A stretch of DNA of 64,000 bases. It comes from Pseudomonas petrae (GTDB lineage Bacteria; Pseudomonadota; Gammaproteobacteria; Pseudomonadales; Pseudomonadaceae). A program made the translations under genes and the position numbers. Below the pieces are notes generated by a model that had not been told where the DNA came from, ran no database searches, and saw only the letters and a list, made by a program, of their open reading frames with translations. The DNA lies in NCBI RefSeq assembly GCF_021728295.1, contig NZ_JAKJXE010000008.1, positions 1 to 64,000 of the forward strand, read 5' to 3'. Position 1 is the first letter of the stretch. Every line of letters starts with the position of its first letter. Below are positions 1-9,589 of this stretch, in pieces.

Positions 1-84
1 GGCTTCCTCGAACAGGCCTTATACATAGATGCAACCGGGTGGCGGTGTTTAAAAGCGGGTAGACAGTGGAGGCGAGTCCATACA

Positions 85-372
85 TAGGAGCCGGCTTGCT
101 GGCGAATCCGCTGTGTCAGGCTGAATCGATGGCGCTGACAGATCGCATTCGCGGGCAAGCGCGCTCCTACAGTGGATCTCTGCAACGCACACAATCGTCG
201 GCGTACATAAAGTTCGTACGAGCCGGCTTGCTGGCGAACCCGGCCTGTCAGATGAGCGCGAATTGTCTGGAAGGACGCTTTCGCCAGCAAGCCGGCTCCC
301 ACGGAATTTTGTTCGCCGCAGATGATGGGGATTGTCGAAATCCATTGTAGGAGCGCGCTTGCCCGCGATCTG
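85..372. repeat. REP/REPIN cluster
   Basis: At least five copies of two REP families lie in alternating orientation in a stretch with no convincing gene. One family has core GGAGCCGGCTTGCTGGCGAA (about 87-107, 220-240 and inverted 280-300). The other has core GGAGCGCGCTTGCCCGCGAT (inverted 147-170, direct 349-369). Bases 1-84 and 373-446 show nothing else I can name. Paired inverted copies are the hallmark of Pseudomonas REPINs, which are mobilised in trans by RAYT transposases; no RAYT gene is in the window. Confidence 0.85.
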
Positions 373-446
373 GCGCGAAGCGGCAGCACAACAGGCGACG
401 CCTCCGGGCCTGACTCACTACGATCAATCAAGCCACCGCCACCCCA

Positions 447-1229
447 TCAAACCTTCAACTCAACCCACGTCGGTGCATGGTCACTGGCGTGGGGCAGGTC
501 CCTCACCCAGCGATCCACCCCGGCATTTTTCAGCTTGGGCGCCAGATCCTTGCTCAACAGCAGGTGGTCAATGCGCAGCCCTGAGTTGGTCTTCCAGTGA
601 TTGCGGAAATAATCCCAGAACGTGTAAACCCGCTCGTCCGGGAATTTCGCACGCAGGGCGTCTGTCCAGCCCTGGTCCAACAGGCGCTCAAAGCACGCGC
701 GGCTTTCCGGTTGCAGCAAGGCATCCTTCAGCCATGAGCGGGTGTTGTAGATGTCGTCGTCGGTGGGGATGACGTTGTAGTCCCCGGCCAGCACCACCGG
801 ATGCTCGCTCTTGAACAGCGAGTCGGCGTGTTTGATGAAGTGCTCGAACCAGTCCAGCTTGTACTCGAACTTCGGCCCCGGCTGCGGGTTGCCGTTGGGC
901 AGATACAGGCAGCCGACGATCACGCCCTGTACGGCCGCCTCCAGATAGCGGCTGTGACTGTCCTTTTCATTGCCCGGCAACCCCCGGCGAATCTCCAGCG
1001 GCTCACTGTCCCGGGACAGAATCGCCACGCCATTCCACGAGGGCTCGCCCTGCCAGATCACGCCGTAGCCGGCATTGCGGATGTCATCGGCGGGGAAGGC
1101 TGAGTCGGCGGCTTTCAGCTCCTGCAAGCAGACGATGTCGGGCGCTTCTTTTTCCAGCCACTGCAACAGAATGGGCAAACGCGCGCGGATGCCGTTGATG
1201 TTGAACGTGGCGATTTTCAGCGTGGCCAT
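447..1229 (-). CDS. xthA: exodeoxyribonuclease III
   Basis: 260-residue Mg-dependent AP endonuclease and 3'-5' exonuclease of base-excision repair. The exonuclease-endonuclease-phosphatase fold motifs appear in order: FNINGIRA at the N-terminus, LQELKA (catalytic Glu), LYLPNG, GDYNV (Asp/Asn pair), RIDHLLLS and the terminal SDHAP with the catalytic His. The frame is open further upstream, but the ATG at 1229 is preceded by GGAGG at good spacing and starts directly in the conserved N-terminus. It is not Crc, the Pseudomonas paralogue that lacks these catalytic motifs. It follows the AbrB-type gene on the same strand with about 108 bp between them. Confidence 0.93.
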   Translation of the reverse strand: MATLKIATFNINGIRARLPILLQWLEKEAPDIVCLQELKAADSAFPADDIRNAGYGVIWQGEPSWNGVAILSRDSEPLEIRRGLPGNEKDSHSRYLEAAVQGVIVGCLYLPNGNPQPGPKFEYKLDWFEHFIKHADSLFKSEHPVVLAGDYNVIPTDDDIYNTRSWLKDALLQPESRACFERLLDQGWTDALRAKFPDERVYTFWDYFRNHWKTNSGLRIDHLLLSKDLAPKLKNAGVDRWVRDLPHASDHAPTWVELKV

Positions 1230-1337
1230 GGCGTTCGCCTCCAATGAGTGTGCAGCGTTGGAGGTCGCCGGATCGATGAAGATTCCATCGGCGTGCGCGC
1301 CGCTTACTCTGTGTTCGCCCCGTCGGGCTTCGCACAC

Positions 1338-2435
1338 TCAGGCAAAGCGTTGCGACACCCGAATCACCTGCCGGGCGATGTAGGCGCCGGTGACAATCAC
1401 GCCGAACAGCCGTAGCGTCTGCATTGCCAGCACGAAGCCGACGTCCGAATGGGTGTCGATGGCAATGATCGCCATCGCATCAAGGCCGCCGGGGCTGGTG
1501 GCCAGGTACACCGAGAGAAAGTCCTTGCCCATGATTTCAGCGATGCCCCAGGCCGACAGGGCGCAGAGCAGAATCAGCACCAGCGCGCCGGCGATCATCG
1601 CGGGCAGCCGCCGCCAGACATAACTGATGGTCACGCGGTCGAAGCGAAGGCCGATGTAACTGCCGATTGCGCCGTAGGCAATCGCCAGCACCCAGGTGGG
1701 CAGGGTGATCTGCAGCACGCCGCTCAACTGCAACGCGCCGCCGAGCAGCAAGGGCACCAGCAACGCCCCGGCCGGCAACCGACTGCCGAGCATCACGCCG
1801 ACCACGATCACCAGCAGGCTCAGACCCAGATTGAGCAGGTTCATCCCGTGCAGCAGTGCGTCCGTGCTGTGGGCCTCCGAACCGCCGGCATCGGCGCCGA
1901 TCAACCGACTGACCAGCGCGCCGACCATCACCACGCAGACCACCCGCACGTATTGCATGGTGGCAACCACCCGCGAGTCGGCGCCGTAATCCTCGGACAT
2001 CGCGACCATCGCCGACGCCGCGCCCGGCGAAGTCCCCCACGCCGCTGTGCTGCTTTGAATGCCGCCCCAGCGCGCCATGCCAATGCCGACCACCGCACTC
2101 AACGCCACCGTGAGCAAGGTGGCGAAGACCATCACATGCCAGGATTGCATCGCCGCAAGTAGAACGCCGACGGTCATGGAATGGGCGACCAGCACGCCGA
2201 CCGTCCCCTGACCCAGGCGGAACACGTGCTTGTTCAAGCGAACACTGGCCCCGGCGACGCCGAAGCCGATCGCCACCAGCATGGGCCCGAGAAACAGTGC
2301 GGCGGGGACGTGGAAGTATTTGAACAGTTGGCCGGCGCTGCCGGCCATAAGGATGAGCAGCAACCATTGGGTCAGCGGGTGCTGGTGGGCGAGGGCAAAC
2401 GAGGCGGGGCGTGGCAACGCGGATCTCCAGAGCAT
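1338..2435 (-). CDS. AbrB-family membrane protein (putative transporter)
   Basis: 365-residue integral membrane protein with roughly ten hydrophobic segments and the internal duplication typical of the AbrB/'ammonia monooxygenase-like' family (PF05145). The two halves carry related stretches such as GTSPGAASAM (first half) and ATSPGGLDAM (second half), a signature repeated once per half. Substrate and physiological role are unknown for this family. The start at 2435 was chosen because AGGAAAAGCC precedes that ATG; the frame extends upstream without a ribosome site. The gene is divergent from a LysR regulator, which probably controls it. Confidence 0.85.
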   Translation of the reverse strand: MLWRSALPRPASFALAHQHPLTQWLLLILMAGSAGQLFKYFHVPAALFLGPMLVAIGFGVAGASVRLNKHVFRLGQGTVGVLVAHSMTVGVLLAAMQSWHVMVFATLLTVALSAVVGIGMARWGGIQSSTAAWGTSPGAASAMVAMSEDYGADSRVVATMQYVRVVCVVMVGALVSRLIGADAGGSEAHSTDALLHGMNLLNLGLSLLVIVVGVMLGSRLPAGALLVPLLLGGALQLSGVLQITLPTWVLAIAYGAIGSYIGLRFDRVTISYVWRRLPAMIAGALVLILLCALSAWGIAEIMGKDFLSVYLATSPGGLDAMAIIAIDTHSDVGFVLAMQTLRLFGVIVTGAYIARQVIRVSQRFA

Positions 2436-2583
2436 TGGCTTTTCCTGGCAATTGGCTTCTCCTGATAAGGAGTGAGCTGAGGTGCTTCCGTGCCGAGTGC
2501 ATTTCCAATGACGCCCAGTATCGACAGCGCAATCGATCAAGTCTATTTTCTAATAATCATGAATTGATAACTTTGGTTGATAT

Positions 2584-3486
2584 ATGGACCTGCGTGACCT
2601 GACCTATTTCGAAACCATCGCCGAGCTCGGTCATCTGGGGCGCGCGGCTGAAAAACTCAATCGCAGCCAGCCGGCGTTGACCAAAAGCATTCAGCGGCTG
2701 GAGGAATCCTTCGGCACCAAGCTGTTCCAGCGCGACGGTCGCAGAATCAAGCTCACGCCAGTCGGCGAACTGCTGCAGGCAAGGGGCAAGGTGTTGCAGC
2801 AAAGCATCGCCCAGACCCAACGCGAGGTGCGTGATTTCGCCAGTGGCGCGGTCGGGGATATCCGTCTGGGCTGTGCGGCGACCATGGCCGAGTACCTGCT
2901 GCCCGAACTGACCAACGCGCTGCTCAAACGCTCGCCGCAGGTGACGCTCAAGCTGGTGATCGGTCAGGACGACATGCTGCGCGAGCAGCTGCGCTCCGGG
3001 CATCTGGACATGATCATCTGCGCCCAGCGCAGCGCTGAGGAGGAGTTCGCCTTCTACCCGATCCTTACCGACGAAGCCGTGGTTATCGCCAGCCGCAATC
3101 ACCCGATCTTCACCGCGCCGTTCGAGATGCGCGACTTGTGTCGGTACCGCTGGGTGTTGCCGCCGTCCGGTGTGTCGTCGCGCATCTGGGTCGACGACGC
3201 CTTCGCTCGCCACGACCTGCCGCTGCCGGAAGTGCAGATAGAATCCAACTCGATCTCCCTGCTGCCGCGCCTGATTGCCCAGACCAGCCTGCTGAGTTTC
3301 ATCGCCCGGGAGACGCTGGAGTTCGGCAAGAACATGCAGGACTTGCGCGAGGTGTCGCTGGAACAGACCACCATGGCGCGGACCATTTGCGTGATGCTGC
3401 GCCGCGAGGGCTACCTGTCGCCTGCCGCCCACGCCATGGTGCAGATGCTGCGCGATGACGGCGGATCCTTCCTCAGTTGGTCGTAA
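2584..3486 (+). CDS. LysR-family transcriptional regulator
   Basis: 300 residues with the standard LysR layout: an N-terminal winged helix-turn-helix (about residues 1-60, with LGRAAEKLNRSQPALTKSIQRL as recognition region, written here as its core RSQPALTKSI) and a C-terminal periplasmic-binding-like effector domain. It is divergent from the AbrB-type membrane protein. The 148-bp spacer is AT-rich near its right end (about 2535-2583), where operators would be expected. Inference: it autoregulates and controls the divergent gene in response to an unknown small molecule. Confidence 0.9.
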   Translation: MDLRDLTYFETIAELGHLGRAAEKLNRSQPALTKSIQRLEESFGTKLFQRDGRRIKLTPVGELLQARGKVLQQSIAQTQREVRDFASGAVGDIRLGCAATMAEYLLPELTNALLKRSPQVTLKLVIGQDDMLREQLRSGHLDMIICAQRSAEEEFAFYPILTDEAVVIASRNHPIFTAPFEMRDLCRYRWVLPPSGVSSRIWVDDAFARHDLPLPEVQIESNSISLLPRLIAQTSLLSFIARETLEFGKNMQDLREVSLEQTTMARTICVMLRREGYLSPAAHAMVQMLRDDGGSFLSWS

Positions 3487-3548
3487 CCTGTGCTTTTAAC
3501 CCGCCGGGTGGGTTAGCCTGCGTAACGACATTCACCTACGGAGCGTCA

Positions 3549-3773
3549 ATGATGCAGGTACAGATGCAGGTACAGACAAGCCAGCCGGATACCTTCGCAA
3601 TTACCTATTTGGCACACGATGGCGAGCATTTTGGCGGCGACCGGTCGCCCCTCAACGACGCCGATTCCGATGAAGACCGCGACCCCGAGGGCGAGCTGGA
3701 CCTGAGCGAACTGGATCTGGACGAGTTTGCCGACGCTGACAAGCTGGACATCAGTTCATCGAACCTGGAATAG
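3549..3773 (+). CDS. small acidic protein of unknown function
   Basis: 74 residues, very rich in Asp and Glu in the C-terminal half (for example ELDLSELDLDEFADADKLD) and with a more neutral N-terminus containing repeated MQVQ. No signal peptide, membrane segment or known domain is visible. The start at 3549 follows GGAG at 8 bp; an open frame upstream to 3477 overlaps the end of the LysR gene and lacks a ribosome site. It is co-directional with the LysR gene and 62 bp behind it. Function unknown. Confidence 0.6.
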   Translation: MMQVQMQVQTSQPDTFAITYLAHDGEHFGGDRSPLNDADSDEDRDPEGELDLSELDLDEFADADKLDISSSNLE

Positions 3774-3837
3774 ACGAGGGCGTTGGTGATCGCATGACCT
3801 TAATGACGGCACCGCAGATGGATCTGCCGTCAGATGA

Positions 3838-3946
3838 CCTGTAGGAGCGACCGGGGTGGCGCTCTACCTTGCCCGCGATGGCGGTTTCTCAGTCAATGAT
3901 GAGGTGACTGATACGCCGCCATCGCGGACAAGCGCGCTCCTACAGG
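3838..3946. repeat. inverted REP pair (REPIN)
   Basis: A GTAGGAGCG... copy at 3840 and an inverted ...GCGCGCTCCTACAG copy ending at about 3944 face each other. The left copy is atypical: a short insertion (ccggggtggc) separates its two halves. It lies between the acidic-protein gene and the convergent deoxyribosyltransferase gene and may act as a transcript end. Confidence 0.75.
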
Positions 3947-3954
3947 GCTTGGGT

Positions 3955-4458
3955 TCAGTCAGCGAGATGCGCAGCCAACGCCCCGATCGCTTCTTCGGCG
4001 GTCTCGCTGCTGCCGGCCCAGGTACACGCCAGCATCAAATTACGCGGCAAACCGAAATCCTCTACCTGAAACCCCTGCCCATCGAAGCCGGCCGCGTCAT
4101 GGGCGATCTGATCGCGCAACGCGCCATTCGCCGCGAAATACGCCCACACCGGTTTGCCCAGCGCAGCGGCCATCCCCACTTCGAAGGCTGTACCTGAATC
4201 CGGCTCGGCGCCACGAAACGGGTTTAGATTGGCCAGCACCGCGTCGCAGCGTTTGATCATCGCGATATTGGCGTTGCAAATGACTGCGGCCGCCTCTTCA
4301 GGCCTCAGCCCCTGCGGCACTTCGTTATCAAAAGGGTACAAACCCTCAAGACCGTGCTGATCGCACAGGGCTTTCAACGCGCGGCCGTGCTCGATGGCGT
4401 CGGCGCGAAACACGTCGAAGCCAGCGAGATAAACAAGGGGTTTGCCGGCGGAAAGCAT
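3955..4458 (-). CDS. nucleoside 2-deoxyribosyltransferase-like protein
   Basis: 167 residues matching the small single-domain nucleoside 2-deoxyribosyltransferase family (PF05014). It has the N-terminal VYLAGFDVF nucleotide-binding strand, the DAVLANLNPFRG segment, and EPDSGTAFEVGMAAALGKPV, whose Asp/Ser and Glu residues fit the catalytic and substrate-binding region. Members exchange bases between deoxynucleosides or hydrolyse nucleotide N-glycosidic bonds. The ATG at 4458 follows AGGAG at 7 bp. It is convergent with upstream genes and divergent from the FAN1-like nuclease gene. The exact substrate cannot be read from sequence. Confidence 0.82.
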   Translation of the reverse strand: MLSAGKPLVYLAGFDVFRADAIEHGRALKALCDQHGLEGLYPFDNEVPQGLRPEEAAAVICNANIAMIKRCDAVLANLNPFRGAEPDSGTAFEVGMAAALGKPVWAYFAANGALRDQIAHDAAGFDGQGFQVEDFGLPRNLMLACTWAGSSETAEEAIGALAAHLAD

Positions 4459-4608
4459 GGTGATCTCCTGAACAATGCGTGAAGCGAGTCTAACGGGTGA
4501 GCAGGGGCCGTTGATCGGGCCGGCGCCATCCTACAGCAGGCAGGGCTGGAATCTGTACGGATAACCAGTATCCTGACGCTCTTCCGTCAGCCTTTACGTG
4601 ACCTCGCC

Positions 4609-6267
4609 ATGAGCCTTTCCCCCCTCGACAATCCGTTTTACTACCTGGAAAACTTCCGCCAGGTGCTGAACTGGATCGCCCAGCGCTACGACGACTTGCT
4701 CGACGAAGACGAGCGTCGTTTCATCGACGACTTTGCCCAGCTCCCGCAACCTGCACAGGCGCTGCTCGTTCGCATGGTCATGCGCAAAGGCACGCTGTTT
4801 CGCGCCAGCAAACTGGATTACGCAGAAATCGGCGATGTCCGACTGGCCGCCGCGCCCTTGCTGGAATCAGGTTGGGTCGACGGCCAACCCCATCTTGATC
4901 TTCACGCCCTGTTCGCGTTGCTGCGCAAAGACGAACTGGGCCAGTGTTTCAAGGCCCACGGCGTCAAAAACGCGGAGAAAAAATCCGACCTCCTGCAGCG
5001 CCTGCTGCCGATCTACGAAGCACCCCAGCGCCTGGAGCACTGGTTTGCCGGGTTCGAAGAAGTGATCTTCGCCCTTCAGGTCATGCCACTGTGCGACCGG
5101 CTTCGCCTGCTGTACTTCGGCAACTTGTATCAGGAGTGGTCGGAGTTTGTACTGGCGGACCTGGGCATCTATCGCTACGAAAAAGTCGAATTTTCTGTCG
5201 AGTCCCGTGGCATCAACCAACGCGCTGACATCGACATCTGCCTGCACCTGCACACCTGCCGACAGGCGCTTGACGACGGCATGGCACTGGCCGACCTGGC
5301 TCCGCAGGCGCTGGCGGTCAAGACCGACAACCCCTGGCTGGCCATGCGTCGCGCCAAGTTGTTGTTCAAGATCGGCCAGCAGGCCGAACGCGAGCAGGAC
5401 TGGCCGCTGGCGTTGAGTGTCTACGCGCAGTCCAGCTACCCCGGCGCCCGTGTGCGCAGGATCCGGGTGCTCGAACGCAGCGAGCAATTCCTCGACGCCA
5501 TGACGTTGCTGCTGGAAGCGCAATCGGCGCCGGAAAACGACGAAGAAACCCAACACCTGCTGCGCATTCAACCGCGTCTGAAGCGCAAGCTGGGCGAGGG
5601 CAGTGTGCAGAAGAGGATGAAACGCACGGTCAGCCGGCTTGATTTGAGCGTGTTGCCACTGCCCGATCACAGCGTCGAACGGCTGATCCAGCAGCACTTG
5701 GCGGAAGAGGGCAGCGAGGTGCACTACGTCGAGAATGCGCTGGTCAATTCACTGTTCGGCCTGCTTTGCTGGCGGGCGATTTTTGCGCCGCTGCCGGGGG
5801 CGTTTTTCCACCCGTTCCACAGTGCGCCGAGCGACCTCTACAGCCCGGACTTTTACCAGCGCCGGGCGGCCCTGTTCGACGAATGCCTGGCACAACTTGA
5901 CGACCATCGCTACGAAGCGATGATCCGCGACACCTACCTCAGCAAATTCGGCCTGCAATCGCCCTTCGTGTTCTGGGGCACTCTGACCCCCGAACTGCTG
6001 GACCAAGCGCTGCATTGCCTGCCGGCGCAACACCTGAACCGCTGGTTCCGGCGCCTGCTGCAAGACATCAAAGCCAACCGCACCGGCATGCCCGACCTCA
6101 TCCAGTTCTATCCCGCGCAACGCCGCTACCGAATGATCGAAGTCAAAGGCCCCGGCGACCGCCTGCAAGACAACCAACTGCGCTGGATCGACTTCTGCGC
6201 CGAACACGAAATGCCAGTTGTTGTGTGTTACGTGAAGTGGGCGGAAGAAGTGCTGGCAGCGGGGTGA
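4609..6267 (+). CDS. FAN1-type VRR-NUC structure-specific nuclease
   Basis: 552 residues, close to the length of bacterial FAN1 homologues such as the crystallised P. aeruginosa enzyme. The N-terminal half holds a SAP-like DNA-binding segment (about residues 90-135) and a helical region. The C-terminal VRR-NUC domain carries the PD-(D/E)XK core: D496 in GMPDLIQF, then E511 and K513 in MIEVKGPGD. FAN1 proteins cut branched and flap DNA during interstrand crosslink repair. The gene appears complete and monocistronic, followed by a repeat-rich intergenic region. Confidence 0.88.
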   Translation: MSLSPLDNPFYYLENFRQVLNWIAQRYDDLLDEDERRFIDDFAQLPQPAQALLVRMVMRKGTLFRASKLDYAEIGDVRLAAAPLLESGWVDGQPHLDLHALFALLRKDELGQCFKAHGVKNAEKKSDLLQRLLPIYEAPQRLEHWFAGFEEVIFALQVMPLCDRLRLLYFGNLYQEWSEFVLADLGIYRYEKVEFSVESRGINQRADIDICLHLHTCRQALDDGMALADLAPQALAVKTDNPWLAMRRAKLLFKIGQQAEREQDWPLALSVYAQSSYPGARVRRIRVLERSEQFLDAMTLLLEAQSAPENDEETQHLLRIQPRLKRKLGEGSVQKRMKRTVSRLDLSVLPLPDHSVERLIQQHLAEEGSEVHYVENALVNSLFGLLCWRAIFAPLPGAFFHPFHSAPSDLYSPDFYQRRAALFDECLAQLDDHRYEAMIRDTYLSKFGLQSPFVFWGTLTPELLDQALHCLPAQHLNRWFRRLLQDIKANRTGMPDLIQFYPAQRRYRMIEVKGPGDRLQDNQLRWIDFCAEHEMPVVVCYVKWAEEVLAAG

Positions 6268-6339
6268 CCCCGGTTTTCCCGACCTCGTACATCCGCAACA
6301 TTGCCAGCGCCCACACTGGCCTCTTCCCGGTCCCACGAA

Positions 6340-6840
6340 AGCACCGCATCCAGACAGTTGGGTTCCCTTCAGCAGTTCCCATTTGAACACCTCATCCAGC
6401 CCGTTGGACTGGCTTCAGCCGTTCCCATTTGAACACCGCGTGCTGCTAGTGGGACCGGCTTCAGCCGGGAATGGACGCGGAGCGTCCCGGGATGCATGCC
6501 CACGCGGAGCGTGGGAACGATCAAGATCAAAGGCTTCCCGGCTAAAGCCGGTCCTACCACGCGCGCTTCTGATCTGCTTTTGATCTTCGAACGCAAATAG
6601 ACCAGACACCGCCAATCGCGACTTGGGTGCAGGCCGAACGCAGACGACGCGCAGTGGGCCGAGCCGCATGGATGCGGCGAGAGCGCCGTTAGGACATGGA
6701 TGTCCGTTCGGCGCGGGCCCACGGAGCGTCGTCGGAGAGAGGGTACTCCGACGGAGGAGGAGCCAAACCAGGAGCAAGCACCCTTGGTTACTTGGGGTGC
6801 TTTTCCAAGTAACTCGCCGAAGGCGAAACAGTCTGCCCCC
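6340..6840. repeat. structured intergenic repeat block
   Basis: About 600 bp between the FAN1-like gene and the convergent helicase gene hold no gene but many hairpins. Present are a twice-repeated cagttcccatttgaacacc-like segment (about 6371 and 6424), an inverted pair of GGACCGGCTT..AGCCGGGAA repeats (about 6452 and 6531-6558), cccacgcggagcgtggg (6499-6515), ggacatggatgtcc (about 6690-6704), cggag-N8-ctccg (about 6733-6750), aagcaccc/gggtgctt (6776-6802) and gtctgcc-ccc-ggcagac (about 6830-6847). From memory, the right half matches a long intergenic element found many times in Pseudomonas genomes. Short frames here (PRGAWERS-type) resemble the spurious DUF1534 family and are not called. Confidence 0.7.
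6776..6804 (+). terminator. hairpin followed by T-run
   Basis: An 8-bp perfect stem (aagcaccc / gggtgctt) with an 11-nt loop is followed by TTTT on the + strand. It could end transcription coming from the FAN1-like gene. It is also part of the repeated block, so its role here is uncertain. Confidence 0.4.
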
Positions 6841-6867
6841 AGGCAGACGCTCTTGATCTTGATGTGC

Positions 6868-9576
6868 TTAGCGTTTCACCTTTTTGGCCACCGCCGGCAA
6901 CGGCGCAAACAACGCCGCAATATCCTCATCCTGCAACTTCCAGTCCCCGGCCTTGCGCCCATCCAGCACCCCGGCCGCCAGCGCAGCCTTCTCCTGCTGC
7001 AAATGCTGAATCTTCTCCTCCACCGTCCCCCGGGCAATCATCTTGTAGACAAACACCGGCTTGTCCTGACCAATCCGATACGCCCGATCCGTCGCCTGAT
7101 TCTCCGCCGCAGGGTTCCACCACGGATCGTAGTGAATCACCGTATCGGCCGCCGTCAGATTCAGCCCCGTGCCGCCTGCCTTCAAACTGATCAAAAAGAT
7201 CGAATGCTTGCCGCTCTGGAAATCCTGTACCGGCACCCGCCGATCCTTGGTCTTCCCGGTCAGCAGCGAATACGCGATCCCGCGCTGCTTCAACTCCGCC
7301 TCGATCAACTCCAGCATCGACGTGAACTGCGAGAACAACAGAATCTTGCGATTCTCCGCAAACAACTCCTCCAGCATCTCCATCAGGCTGTCCAGCTTGC
7401 CCGAACTCGACTGCCGTGGATTGACCGGCCCGCTCTTGACCAGCCGCAGATCACAGCACACCTGACGCAGCTTGAGCAGCGCTTCAAGAATGATGATCTG
7501 GCTGCGCCCGACGCCCTTCAGGGTGATCTCGTCGCGGACCTTCTTGTCCATCGCCAGGCGCATGGTTTCGTACACGTCGCGCTGGGTGTCGTTGAGCTCG
7601 ACCCAATGCACGATCTCGGTCTTCGGCGGCAGCTCGGTCGCCACCTGCTCCTTGGTCCGGCGCAGCAGAAATGGCTTGATCCGCGCGTTGAGGTGCTCCA
7701 GGCGCTGCTCGTTGCCGAGCTTCTCGATCGGCGTGCGGTAATTGCTGTTGAACTGCTTGGCATCCCCCAGCCAGCCGGGCATCAGGAAATGAAACAGCGA
7801 CCACAGCTCACCCAGGTGGTTTTCCAGCGGGGTGCCGCTCAGGCACAGACGCTGTCGCGCATTCAACTGACGCGCCGCCTGCGCCGCTTTGCTGTTGGGG
7901 TTCTTGATGTATTGCGCTTCATCGAGCACCAGCACGTGGAGCAGTTGCTGGCTGAGCACTTCGACATCCCGCGGCAGCAGCGCGTAAGTGGTCAGGATCA
8001 GGTCGTACTCCTGCAGGTGCTTGAAATCCTGATGGCGCTGGGTGCCAAACAGCGCCAGCACCTTCAGTTGCGGCGTGAAGTGCTTCGCCTCGTCCATCCA
8101 GTTGGGGATCAGGCTGGTGGGCATCACCACCAGCGCCGGTCGGTCGAGACGTCCGGCCTGTTTTTCCAGCAGCAGGTGCGCCAGGGTTTGCAGGGTCTTG
8201 CCCAGGCCCATGTCATCGGCGAGCACGCCGCCGACTTCCAGCTCGCGCAACGCCTGCATCCAGCTCAGACCCTCCAGCTGATAGGGCCGCAACGTCGCAT
8301 TCAGGCCTTGCGGCACCTCACCGCGCACATCCTTGATGTTCACCAGTCGCTCGGAAAACTGCCGCAGCCGGTCGCCGCCCTGCCACACCAGCGGCAGGTC
8401 GTCGAGCTGCCGGAGCCGCGCGGCGTCCGCGGTGTTCAGGCGAATGGCGTTGTTGCCGTCCTCGCGCCAGTAGAAATCGCCGAGGGTCGCCAGCACCGGT
8501 TTCAGGCGGCCATAAGGCAGCGCCACCTGAATCGGCACGCCGCCGCGCTGGGTGAAATGGTTGAGCTGAACCAGCAACTGCTCGTCGTCGCGCCGCTTGG
8601 CGATGCCACTGACGGTCATCAATTCCGGGTGCGTGCGCAGCAGATTGATCAGGATCGGCAGCAGACTCAGCCGCTCGCCGTTGACGATGATCCCCAGCTC
8701 CAGATCGAACCAGTCGCGCTCCGGCTCGTCGTCGACCACGGCGTACCAGTCGTCCACCGGCGTCACGTCGAAGCCGAAGTCTTCGCTCATTTCGATCTGC
8801 CAGCCTTCGGCGCGCAGCCGGGGCAATTCATCAAGGATGAAGCTCAGCCAGGCTTTGTCGGTGGGCAGCTCGAACATCTCGCCGGCACTGTCGGGCAGCG
8901 CCTTGCTCTGTCGTGTCGCGATGCGAAAGCCCAGTTCCTGCAGTTGCTTGCGGTATTCGCCTTCACGCTCCGGATGGCGGCGCATGCGCAGCGTCTCGTC
9001 CGGAAGATGCCAGAGGATGTCGCCGCCACGGCCGGGGGCGGGCACGCCGGACACATAGGATTCGCGGTAGCGAAACGCCAGGGCGGCGCGGTGCTGGATG
9101 TGCCGCTGCATCTTGCCATTGCGCGGCTCGTAGGCGCTGTACTCGAAGCTGGCGAGAATCAGCCGCGGCTCGGGCTTGATGTTCTTTTCCAGGCGCTCGG
9201 GCAACTTGGGTTTTTGCTCGACGACTTTTGGCCTGCGCGCAACCGACTCGCCATCGACCGCTGCCAGGATCCCGGCGTTGTTCTCCGGGTCCTGCAAGAA
9301 GAACAGCGCCGCCGCACAGTGCTTGCAGTTGTTTCTGACCGGGCAGGTGCATTTGCCGACAATGAAATTGCGCGTGCGCTCCGGGTCCTTGAACAACAGC
9401 GTCTGGGTGTAGATCTCCAGGCTCGAGCCCCGGCAAACCGTGCGCACGACATCGCCGCTCAAGTGGTCGAGCATCACGCGCTTCTGCCGCGCGTACGCCA
9501 GACCGCGCTCGACTGATTGCGTTTTGAACAGCGGTTCCCACGGCAGGGCGAGGGCTTTTTCCAGTAGGGACGCCAC
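6868..9576 (-). CDS. SWIM zinc-finger SNF2-family helicase
   Basis: 902-residue ATP-dependent DNA translocase. The N-terminus has a SWIM zinc finger with ligands C76, C78, C84 and H86 (CxC-x5-CxH). The SNF2 ATPase core carries Walker A DDMGLGKT (Lys460) and Walker B DEAQ (Asp552), followed by the C-terminal RecA lobe with ILLFSQFTSML, GGTGLNLTAAD and the arginine-finger motif QATDRAYRIGQ. Start is GTG at 9576, 13 bp after the stop of the CsiV-family gene, so it is probably co-transcribed with csiV and mfd. Such proteins remodel protein-DNA complexes; the specific partner is unknown. Confidence 0.9.
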   Translation of the reverse strand: MASLLEKALALPWEPLFKTQSVERGLAYARQKRVMLDHLSGDVVRTVCRGSSLEIYTQTLLFKDPERTRNFIVGKCTCPVRNNCKHCAAALFFLQDPENNAGILAAVDGESVARRPKVVEQKPKLPERLEKNIKPEPRLILASFEYSAYEPRNGKMQRHIQHRAALAFRYRESYVSGVPAPGRGGDILWHLPDETLRMRRHPEREGEYRKQLQELGFRIATRQSKALPDSAGEMFELPTDKAWLSFILDELPRLRAEGWQIEMSEDFGFDVTPVDDWYAVVDDEPERDWFDLELGIIVNGERLSLLPILINLLRTHPELMTVSGIAKRRDDEQLLVQLNHFTQRGGVPIQVALPYGRLKPVLATLGDFYWREDGNNAIRLNTADAARLRQLDDLPLVWQGGDRLRQFSERLVNIKDVRGEVPQGLNATLRPYQLEGLSWMQALRELEVGGVLADDMGLGKTLQTLAHLLLEKQAGRLDRPALVVMPTSLIPNWMDEAKHFTPQLKVLALFGTQRHQDFKHLQEYDLILTTYALLPRDVEVLSQQLLHVLVLDEAQYIKNPNSKAAQAARQLNARQRLCLSGTPLENHLGELWSLFHFLMPGWLGDAKQFNSNYRTPIEKLGNEQRLEHLNARIKPFLLRRTKEQVATELPPKTEIVHWVELNDTQRDVYETMRLAMDKKVRDEITLKGVGRSQIIILEALLKLRQVCCDLRLVKSGPVNPRQSSSGKLDSLMEMLEELFAENRKILLFSQFTSMLELIEAELKQRGIAYSLLTGKTKDRRVPVQDFQSGKHSIFLISLKAGGTGLNLTAADTVIHYDPWWNPAAENQATDRAYRIGQDKPVFVYKMIARGTVEEKIQHLQQEKAALAAGVLDGRKAGDWKLQDEDIAALFAPLPAVAKKVKR

Positions 9577-9589
9577 GTCTAGGCCTGCG

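Noticed and set aside
6383..6722. Short frames resembling DUF1534-type proteins (PRGAWERS)
   Set aside because: They are translations of a repeated intergenic element, without ribosome sites, and occur on both strands.
6700..9516. 938-codon open frame on the + strand
   Set aside because: It is antisense to the SWIM/SNF2 helicase, which has clear motifs; the translation is low-complexity Leu/Gln/Arg/His typical of the antisense frame of GC-rich genes.
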